A stretch of 20,742 nucleotides of DNA from Minisyncoccota bacterium (GTDB lineage Bacteria; Patescibacteriota; Minisyncoccia; Moranbacterales; GCA-2747515): assembly GCA_938044295.1 (NCBI GenBank), contig CALIRC010000122.1, positions 1-20,742 on the forward strand, written 5' to 3'. The notes under the pieces were generated by a model. That model was not told where the DNA came from. It made no database searches and worked only from the letters and a program-made list of their open reading frames with translations. The first letter of the stretch is position 1, and each line of letters begins with the position of its first letter. Below, piece after piece: positions 15,300 to 20,742 of this stretch. Both the position numbers and the translations under genes were made by a program.

Positions 15300-16229
15300 A
15301 TGGAAAAAACACGACATATACCAGTAATGATCGATGAAGCTTTAGATTGCTTAAGGCTTAAGACTGGGATGGTTGTCGTCGATGCAACGCTTGGTGGTGG
15401 CAGTTACACAAGAAAGATCAGCCATATGATTGGCCCATCAGGCACATTGATTGCACTTGACGCAGACAAAAACGCCATCGAAAGATTTGAAAAACAACAC
15501 GCAAAGATTGCGAAAGAAATAACAATTGTTCATTCAAACTTCTCTCAAATAAATGACATTTTGAGTCAAATTGGTATAACGCAAGTAAATGCAATTGTTG
15601 CTGACCTTGGTTTATCATCAGATCAATTAGAGACAGTGAATAGAGGCTTTAGTTTCTTGCAAGAAGACCCTCTGGATATGCGGTTAGATCAGTCAAATGG
15701 TGAAACGCTTGACGCATTGATCGCACGTACAAATGCGCAAAATCTTTCTAAAATCATCTATGAATACGGTGATGAGAGACATGCAAATAAAATTGCACGA
15801 GCTTTAATAGAAGGAAGGCCATTTCTTTCAACTATAGAACTTGCAAATACTATCGAAAAAGCAGTTGGGAGATTTTACAGGGGTGCAAAGATTCATCCTG
15901 CAACAAAAACCTTTCAAGCTTTGCGCATAGCAATCAACAATGAGTATACAAATCTTGAGACTTTTCTCACAAGTGGCATTAAACTGCTTGTGCCCACGGG
16001 TCGCATGAGTATAGTAACGTTTCATTCTGGGGAAGATAGAATAGTAAAAAATACATTCCGTACAAATGCTAAAGAATGTCTATGTACACCAGAAATCCCA
16101 CTGTGCGTATGCAAGCACAAACCTTCTGTCAGAGATCTAACAAAGAAACCACTACAACCAACAGGAGAAGAAATACAGAAAAATCCGCGCGCAAGGAGTG
16201 CTAAGCTGCGCGCTATAGAGAAGATTTAG
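15300..16229 (+). CDS. rsmH: 16S rRNA (cytosine-1402-N4)-methyltransferase RsmH
   Basis: RsmH (MraW) methylates C1402 in the P site of 16S rRNA using SAM. Seen in 309 residues: HIPVMIDEALDCL (6-18), the SAM loop VVDATLGGGSYTR (26-38), IALDADKNAIERF, ADLGLSSDQL (the DLGxSSxQLD motif), GFSFLQEDPLDMRLD, the inserted helical domain with YEYGDERHANKIARAL, TFQALRIAINNE, TFHSGEDRIVK (Leu of the usual FHSLEDRIVK is Gly) and the C-terminal NPRARSAKLRAIE. A Cys pattern CLCTPEIPLCVC before the C-terminus is also common in the family. It has no Shine-Dalgarno but a hairpin ends four bases before the ATG. Its position after mraZ is the standard order. Confidence 0.96.
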   Translation: MEKTRHIPVMIDEALDCLRLKTGMVVVDATLGGGSYTRKISHMIGPSGTLIALDADKNAIERFEKQHAKIAKEITIVHSNFSQINDILSQIGITQVNAIVADLGLSSDQLETVNRGFSFLQEDPLDMRLDQSNGETLDALIARTNAQNLSKIIYEYGDERHANKIARALIEGRPFLSTIELANTIEKAVGRFYRGAKIHPATKTFQALRIAINNEYTNLETFLTSGIKLLVPTGRMSIVTFHSGEDRIVKNTFRTNAKECLCTPEIPLCVCKHKPSVRDLTKKPLQPTGEEIQKNPRARSAKLRAIEKI

Positions 16230-16346
16230 CATCAAAAAACAAAAAAAGAGCTTCCTTACTCTGTATGAGTAGAAGAAATTGTACAAAGTAAAGAAGTTCT
16301 AAAAATAAAAAAATAACATTCGTGTATAGGGGGGCGAGCTAAATGC

Positions 16347-16733
16347 ATGCCATATTACACTGGATGTAGTCGTACAAAAAGAAATCATCTTACAAAACGA
16401 CTGCAAAAAAACAAAAGAAAAAAAGAGTGTAGTACACAAAAGTTTGGACGTGGATTTGGATATGTTCCTGTCATGCTTGGTGTATGCTTCTTAAGCATTG
16501 CTGGTCTCTATCTTGCGACTGTAAATGCGAGTGCTGTAAGGGGAGCGCAAGTAAATGAAATCGAAAAAGAAATTGCAATCCTAAAGAGTGAACGAACGGA
16601 ATTGCAAATTATAGAAGCGCAATTACGACATGAATTACAAAAAACAGATGTAATTGCACAGCATGGTATGAAGGCTATAGAAGTTGCAGAGTATATTAGT
16701 GCATACGATGATAGGACTGTGGCAACTCGGTAG
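16347..16733 (+). CDS. ftsL: FtsL-like septum protein (TM plus coiled coil)
   Basis: A small bitopic protein of 128 residues at the position of ftsL, between rsmH and the division PBP. Seen: a strongly basic cytoplasmic tail (1-36), one membrane span about 39-59 (YVPVMLGVCFLSIAGLYLAT), and a coiled-coil segment about 68-100 with heptad-like VNEIEKEIAILKSERTEL, ending in a short polar tail. Sequence similarity to any FtsL is too weak to be diagnostic; topology, size and synteny carry the call. FtsL with FtsB and FtsQ would activate the septal synthase encoded next. A purine run GGGGGG (about 16330-16335) lies upstream of the ATG and may be an atypical ribosome-binding site. The 117-bp gap before it contains only short AT-rich hairpins. 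An FtsB/DivIC-type protein is the alternative. Confidence 0.7.
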   Translation: MPYYTGCSRTKRNHLTKRLQKNKRKKECSTQKFGRGFGYVPVMLGVCFLSIAGLYLATVNASAVRGAQVNEIEKEIAILKSERTELQIIEAQLRHELQKTDVIAQHGMKAIEVAEYISAYDDRTVATR

Positions 16734-16753
16734 TGTTTAAGGACACATGCAAT

Positions 16754-18586
16754 ATGACAAAAGTAAAGAATCCTAAAAAAAAACAGAATCTGCAAGGAAC
16801 AAGTCAAATACGACTAAAGATTCTATTTGTAATCCTTCTGCTCTTAGTCGTTGCAACGCTTAGTCGTACATTTTTCTTGCAAGTAAGAAAGCATGATATA
16901 TATGAAGAGCGAGCACACATGCAGCAGATGCAAGAAAAGAAAATAGCAGCACATAGAGGAATGATCAGTTTCGCACAAGGCACTGATGAAAAATTCCTAG
17001 CAGCAATAAATAGAAAATATTTTCTCGCATATATTGCTGAGCCAGATGTCCCAGAGCAGGAGAAAGATGCTGTAGCACAGCGTATTGCTCATGAGCTTTC
17101 CATTGAGAAGGAAATTGTACGAAAAAAACTTGCTCGCATCGGCGATCCTTATGAAGTGATAAAACGTAAGATAACAACGCAAGAAAAAGAACATCTAAGT
17201 ACACTTGAAATAAAAGGGCTGCACTTTGAGCAAGAGCAATGGCGGTACTATCCAGGCGGATCGCTCGGTGCGCATGTCCTGGGATTTGTAGGTTCAGATG
17301 GCGCAACATTTAACGGACGTTATGGAGTTGAAAAACAATTTGAAGATGAGCTCTTGGGAACAGAAGGTATCATAGAAGGCTTACGGGATGCACATGGAGG
17401 GTGGAATACAGTATCTGATCGGAATCAAACGCCACAAAAGGATGGTGTATCCTTAGAGCTAACAATTGATCGAACACTGCAGCAAGAAACAGAAAAAATT
17501 CTTCAAGAAGATGCAGAAACCTATGGCGCAGATAAAGGCCTTGCAATCATTATGGAGGTGTCAACCGGGAAAATCCTCGCAATGGCACAAACACCAACAT
17601 TCTCACTAAACGAGTATGGTAAAGTTGATGATTTAGCAATCTACAGAAATAGCGCTATTAGTGATCCATACGAATCTGGATCTGTCTTTAAAACATTTAC
17701 ACTGGCAATGGGTCTTGATCAGGGAGTGATTACTCCTGAAAGTACGTATGTAGATAAAGGTTTCGTCGAAGCAGCAGAATACAAGTTACGCAATGCTGAG
17801 GATAAAGTCTACGGTCTTCAAACAATGACAAAGGTATTGGAAGAATCCATCAATACAGGTGTAGTACATGTCCTACAGTTAGTTGGCAATAAAAGGTTTA
17901 AAGAGTATACAGAGCAGTTTGGATTTGGGTCAATTACAGGTATTGAGTTACCGACTGAAAGCCCGGGAAGCATTAAAAATATTAGCAACGTTAAAAAATT
18001 TGTTGATTACTTCACGGCATCCTATGGTCAAGGCATTTCCGTAACACCAATACAACTTGTTCAAGCTTATGGCGCACTTGCAAATGATGGCATCATGATG
18101 CAACCAAGAATTCTGGAAAAGCGAATATTTGCTGATGGCACACAGAAATTAGAAAAAGCACAAGAAGTACGTAGGGTTGTATCCCAAGAAGCCAGTAGAC
18201 AAATAACACAGATGCTCTACGAGGTGGTTGCGGGAGGACATGCAAGCTTGGCATCCGTACCAGGTTACCGAGTTGGAGGAAAAACTGGAACTGCTCAAGT
18301 CGCCAAATCAGAGTCATTAGGGTATGAGGAAGATCAAAAAAATACGACATTTGTGGGTTATGCACCGATACCAGACAAGCAAAGTGAAAATTCACAAAAG
18401 CCACAATACGTGATACTTGTAAAATATGAAAATCCAGTTAATGTGGAGTGGGCGGCAACAAGCGCTTCTCCAACATTTGGTCGAATCATGAAATTTCTCC
18501 TCGAGTATAAAAAAGTGCGACCTACAGAAGAAATTACAAAAAAGAAAGAGGATCTACAAGAAAATCCCGCAGACGAGAAAAATTAA
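16754..18586 (+). CDS. ftsI: Class B penicillin-binding protein (FtsI/PBP3-type transpeptidase)
   Basis: A membrane-anchored DD-transpeptidase that crosslinks septal peptidoglycan and is the beta-lactam target. From the ATG at 16754 the protein has 610 residues: a basic tail, one membrane span about 23-41, a class B pedestal domain starting HRGMISF and including YPGGSLGAHVLGFVG, then the transpeptidase domain. The three catalytic motifs are intact: SVFK (Ser310/Lys313), SIN (365-367) and KTGT (510-513). I chose 16754 because AAGGA lies ten bases upstream; a GTG at 16733 overlaps the ftsL-like stop and adds seven unlikely residues. No PASTA domains are present. RodA-linked PBP2 is less likely because the gene sits in the dcw order. 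It ends 21 bp before murF. Confidence 0.93.
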   Translation: MTKVKNPKKKQNLQGTSQIRLKILFVILLLLVVATLSRTFFLQVRKHDIYEERAHMQQMQEKKIAAHRGMISFAQGTDEKFLAAINRKYFLAYIAEPDVPEQEKDAVAQRIAHELSIEKEIVRKKLARIGDPYEVIKRKITTQEKEHLSTLEIKGLHFEQEQWRYYPGGSLGAHVLGFVGSDGATFNGRYGVEKQFEDELLGTEGIIEGLRDAHGGWNTVSDRNQTPQKDGVSLELTIDRTLQQETEKILQEDAETYGADKGLAIIMEVSTGKILAMAQTPTFSLNEYGKVDDLAIYRNSAISDPYESGSVFKTFTLAMGLDQGVITPESTYVDKGFVEAAEYKLRNAEDKVYGLQTMTKVLEESINTGVVHVLQLVGNKRFKEYTEQFGFGSITGIELPTESPGSIKNISNVKKFVDYFTASYGQGISVTPIQLVQAYGALANDGIMMQPRILEKRIFADGTQKLEKAQEVRRVVSQEASRQITQMLYEVVAGGHASLASVPGYRVGGKTGTAQVAKSESLGYEEDQKNTTFVGYAPIPDKQSENSQKPQYVILVKYENPVNVEWAATSASPTFGRIMKFLLEYKKVRPTEEITKKKEDLQENPADEKN

Positions 18587-18607
18587 GTAAGTCAAAGAAA
18601 AATTTTC

Positions 18608-19924
18608 ATGGAACCCAAAAATACAAAACAAAAGATTCTTGAAAAAGTACTGTGTTTCATGGCAAAAAGTCTATTAAAAAAACACAATCCTTGTATCATT
18701 GGAATTACTGGTTCTATAGGTAAAACTTCAACTAAAGATGCAATTTACCACATACTAAAAGACCACTATAACACGGTAAAAACACAAAAAAATTACAACA
18801 ATGAAATTGGCTTACCATTAACGATTATTGGGGCTGAAACGGGAGGTACTTCTCCCGCTGGATGGGCGAGAGTATGTATGAAATGGATCAGTCAGATGCG
18901 TAATTCAGATTATCCAGAAGTGCTCGTATTGGAATTTGGAATCGATCACCCAGGGGATATGGATAAACTTGTAGAGATTGCAAAACCAGATATAGCTCTT
19001 GTAACAGCAGTCGCACATTCACATGAAATGTTCTTTCCAGATGCTGCGGCAATCGCCCATGAAAAAGGAAAAATTATCGATGCAATGAGAAAAGGCACAA
19101 AACAGCGAAGTGCAGCAATTCTCAATGGTGACGATAAGGTTGTACGAAAAATGAAGAATCGCACAAAAGCGCCAATATTTACATATGGATTCCATGAAGA
19201 TCTTGATGTGCATGCACTGCATGTAACAGAAAATACCACTAGTGAGGGATCAGGTATAACATTTAAAGTTGAAGCAGAAGGCAGGAGTGTGCCAGTGCGT
19301 GTACCAAATCTTGTAGGAAAACATAGTCTCTATGCTATTCTTGGGGCAATCTCAGTCGCTCAGATCTTTAAAATAAATCTGGTTGACATCGCACAGTCAT
19401 TGCTTACATTTACACTGCCGCCAGGGCGGATGCGACTTCTTCCGGGCAAAAATAAGACGGTACTGCTCGATGATTCATACAATGCATCATCACCAGCATC
19501 GGTAAACGCAGCCATCAAAACACTTGCAACTGGGAAAAAGAATCGAACGGTTGCTGTACTAGGGGATATGCTTGAATTAGGAGATAAAGAGAAAGACTAT
19601 CACAAAGAAGTTGGAAAATGTGTTCAAAAAGAAAAAATTGACTTTGTAGTCACAGTGGGTAGTCGAATGGCATACATCGAAGAAGTACTAAGCAAAGAAA
19701 ACTATACACTCGGAGAAAATCTTTTCCTCGTAGACAAACCACAAGAAGCGATAGAGATTCTACTCAATACGTTAAAGCCAGATGACTATATTCTCATAAA
19801 AGGTTCTCAGGGTATGCGTTTAGAGGTCATCTCAGAAGCGCTCTTAGCCTCAAACATCAATCCAAAAGAAGTACTCTGTAGACAAGATGCTTCGTGGAAG
19901 GCTAAGTCATTCTCAGTGCAGTAA
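18608..19924 (+). CDS. murF: UDP-N-acetylmuramoyl-tripeptide--D-alanyl-D-alanine ligase (MurF)
   Basis: MurF adds the D-Ala-D-Ala dipeptide to the cytoplasmic UDP-MurNAc-tripeptide in an ATP-dependent step. Seen in 438 residues: the P-loop GITGSIGKTSTK (32-43), KTQKNYNNEIGLPLTI (substrate loop), VLEFGIDHPGDMDKL, ALVTAVAHSHEMFF, LNGDD, the LVGKHSLYAILGAISVA helix that precedes the third domain, PPGRMRLL, DDSYNASSPASVNAAI and VLGDMLELGDKEKDYH. MurF-specific features are the DDSYNA(N/S)P-type and LGDMxELG motifs; MurE would show a different DDYAHxP segment. The uridine-binding N-terminal domain is very short, since the P-loop comes at residue 32, where MurF normally has about 100 residues before it. 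It ends the visible dcw block; mraY, murD, ftsW and murG do not follow. Confidence 0.92.
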   Translation: MEPKNTKQKILEKVLCFMAKSLLKKHNPCIIGITGSIGKTSTKDAIYHILKDHYNTVKTQKNYNNEIGLPLTIIGAETGGTSPAGWARVCMKWISQMRNSDYPEVLVLEFGIDHPGDMDKLVEIAKPDIALVTAVAHSHEMFFPDAAAIAHEKGKIIDAMRKGTKQRSAAILNGDDKVVRKMKNRTKAPIFTYGFHEDLDVHALHVTENTTSEGSGITFKVEAEGRSVPVRVPNLVGKHSLYAILGAISVAQIFKINLVDIAQSLLTFTLPPGRMRLLPGKNKTVLLDDSYNASSPASVNAAIKTLATGKKNRTVAVLGDMLELGDKEKDYHKEVGKCVQKEKIDFVVTVGSRMAYIEEVLSKENYTLGENLFLVDKPQEAIEILLNTLKPDDYILIKGSQGMRLEVISEALLASNINPKEVLCRQDASWKAKSFSVQ

Positions 19925-20103
19925 AGACTGTAAGTAATGAAGTAAAGACGATGTGATGCTAAGAAATGAGGACTAGTACAAAATGAAATGATCATATTTA
20001 TCTCACAGCTTGTCACATTATCGGGATGCGCAAATCTCTTAGTTTCCCAAACATCAAGTAATGCAAATATGAGACCAATGAACGTAGTACGACTTCTTAA
20101 CAA
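19925..20103. other. Non-coding stretch after murF
   Basis: I see no gene or clear terminator here. The direct repeat AGTAAAGAC occurs at 19920-19928, where it overlaps the murF stop, and at 19941-19949. A minus-strand frame reaching from 20103 back into murF has no recognisable features and mostly mirrors coding sequence. The stretch ends at the left end of the second inverted-repeat element. Confidence 0.4.
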
Positions 20104-20225
20104 TAGGACTTACGCACATGCGTATAATTTTAGGTAAATCAAGGCTTTTCATGAATTTCATTCAAAATATGGTGAGTGAAAAATGGAGACTCTTAAGACA
20201 AAGTACAGCAAGTACGTAAGTCCTA
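20104..20225. repeat. MITE-like inverted-repeat element, copy 2 (intact)
   Basis: The left terminus TAGGACTTACGCAC (20104-20117) and the right terminus GTACGTAAGTCCTA (20212-20225) are inverted repeats matching at 13 of 14 positions. The element is 122 bp, has no reading frame and lies in the same orientation as copy 1 (14272-14391). The bases directly outside are AACAA on both sides (20099-20103 and 20226-20230), consistent with a 5-bp target duplication. No transposase with such ends is in the window, so movement would depend on one elsewhere. Confidence 0.85.
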
Positions 20226-20257
20226 AACAATCTAAATACTTCAAATTTTTATATTCA

Positions 20258-20284
20258 AAAAAACACCCTAAAGAGGTGTTTTTT
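20258..20284 (-). terminator. Terminator of the tRNA operon (possibly bidirectional)
   Basis: AAAAAACACC (20258-20267) and GGTGTTTTTT (20275-20284) form a 10-bp inverted repeat around a 7-base loop. Read on the minus strand it begins six bases after the tRNA-Ile 3' end and finishes with a T-run, so it ends the tRNA transcript. On the plus strand it could also stop read-through from murF. Confidence 0.9.
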
Positions 20285-20289
20285 GTGTG

Positions 20290-20363
20290 TGGGCATGCCA
20301 AGATTTGAACTTGGGACCTCGTCATTATCAGTGACGCGCTCTAACCAACTGAGCTACACGCCC
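20290..20363 (-). tRNA. tRNA-Ile (anticodon GAT)
   Basis: The 74-base minus-strand sequence folds as a full cloverleaf. The acceptor GGGCGTG/CATGCCC has one G-T pair and A73, the D-arm reads AGCTCAGTTGGTTAGAGC, the anticodon stem CGTCA/TGACG encloses loop CTGATAA with anticodon GAT, and the T-arm CCAAG/CTTGG encloses TTCAAAT. CCA is not encoded; ACA follows A73. It lies 59 bp after tRNA-Ala and just before a terminator. Confidence 0.97.
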
Positions 20364-20422
20364 ATATAAAACCAAAACGTGAGACGCTATGTAAATACAC
20401 ACGCTTTTTTACATCATATGGG

Positions 20423-20495
20423 TGGACCGGACAGGACTTGAACCCGCTACCTCCTCCGTGCAAGGGAGGCGCTCTACCAGATGAGCTACCGGCCC
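20423..20495 (-). tRNA. tRNA-Ala (anticodon TGC)
   Basis: The 73-base minus-strand sequence folds as a cloverleaf. The acceptor GGGCCGG/CCGGTCC has the G3-T70 wobble that marks tRNA-Ala, with A73. The anticodon stem CCTCC/GGAGG encloses CTTGCAC with anticodon TGC, and the T-loop is TTCAAGT. CCA is not encoded; CCC follows A73. It is the first tRNA after the promoter, ahead of tRNA-Ile; no rRNA is adjacent within the window. Confidence 0.97.
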
Positions 20496-20519
20496 AATTT
20501 ATTGGACAATGTAAGAACT

Positions 20520-20548
20520 ATTGTATAGGAAAAAGTGAAATTTGTCTA
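20520..20548 (-). promoter_or_regulatory. Promoter of the tRNA-Ala/tRNA-Ile operon
   Basis: On the minus strand TAGACA (20548-20543, 5 of 6), a 17-bp spacer and TACAAT (20525-20520, 5 of 6) predict a start near 20513, about 18 bases before the tRNA-Ala 5' end. Position and spacing make this convincing. Confidence 0.75.
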
Positions 20549-20742
20549 GCAACATTCTCCCTCACGCCAAATAGGGCATACTACAGTATATTCTTACAGA
20601 TAAGAAAGACATGAGAGGAATATTTAGCAAAGACAAAATACAGCAAACAAAAAACACCCTCGATGGGGCATTTCTTGCAGTAAGGAACGGAAGGTGTATT
20701 TTTGTTTTTCTGTCATGCTGATTTCTGCATGGATTACTGGAA
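20549..20742. other. Non-coding right edge with a branched terminator-like structure
   Basis: No gene is recognisable. AACACC (20653-20658) can pair with GGTGT (20693-20697), enclosing a small CCC/GGG hairpin (20657-20667) and a 6-bp hairpin TTTCTT/AAGGAA (20671-20687, loop GCAGT). T-rich sequence follows on the plus strand, and GGGTGTTTTTTG lies on the minus strand. It may terminate a minus-strand gene beyond the edge, or be a structured leader of a plus-strand one. Confidence 0.3.

Noticed and set aside
16733..16753. GTG start adding seven residues to the penicillin-binding protein
   Set aside because: It overlaps the upstream stop codon and has no ribosome-binding site, whereas AAGGA is well placed for the ATG at 16754.
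19920..19949. AGTAAAGAC direct repeat after murF
   Set aside because: Two 9-bp copies in AT-rich DNA are not enough to call an operator or attachment site.
19807..20103. 98-codon minus-strand frame overlapping the murF end
   Set aside because: No recognisable domain, half of it is antisense to murF, and it begins exactly at the inverted-repeat element with no ribosome-binding site.

Overview
The window reads as chromosomal DNA of a small-genome, AT-rich bacterium. My best guess is a Patescibacteria/CPR lineage. That rests on divergent but intact cell-wall and division proteins, very short intergenic gaps, few Shine-Dalgarno sequences and single-copy core genes next to many glycosyltransferases. 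This is inference from style, not a database match. TGA is used as a stop (ftsQ, fmt), so the TGA-to-glycine code of Absconditabacteria/Gracilibacteria does not apply.

Region 1 (1-11.5 kb, all plus strand) is an envelope and division block: murA, mreB, two GT4 glycosyltransferases, a DnaX/HolB-like clamp-loader subunit, ftsQ, a third GT4, a LytR-CpsA-Psr (LCP) ligase, a rhamnosyltransferase-like GT2, a C-terminal processing protease and groES. Glycosyltransferases beside an LCP protein suggest that a surface glycopolymer is made and attached to the wall. groES has its own near-consensus promoter and a strong terminator, and no groEL follows it.

Region 2 (11.5-14.2 kb, minus strand) is def-fmt, which deformylates nascent proteins and formylates initiator tRNA, followed by a membrane-anchored double-rhodanese protein with no cysteine at all. 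A structured intergenic stretch separates it from groES.

Region 3 (14.2-20.0 kb, plus strand) is the start of a dcw cluster: mraZ, rsmH, an ftsL-like gene, a class B penicillin-binding protein (ftsI type) and murF. The mraZ promoter carries 10-bp-phased GTGGRG boxes typical of MraZ autoregulation, one of them inside the -35/-10 spacer, and a perfect DnaA box lies just upstream.

Region 4 (20.1-20.7 kb, minus strand) is a stand-alone tRNA-Ala(TGC)/tRNA-Ile(GAT) operon with its own promoter and terminator.

The most unusual feature is a ~120-bp inverted-repeat element (MITE-like, no transposase in the window). It occurs twice in the same orientation, once on each side of the mraZ-to-murF block. 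The downstream copy is flanked by a candidate 5-bp target duplication.
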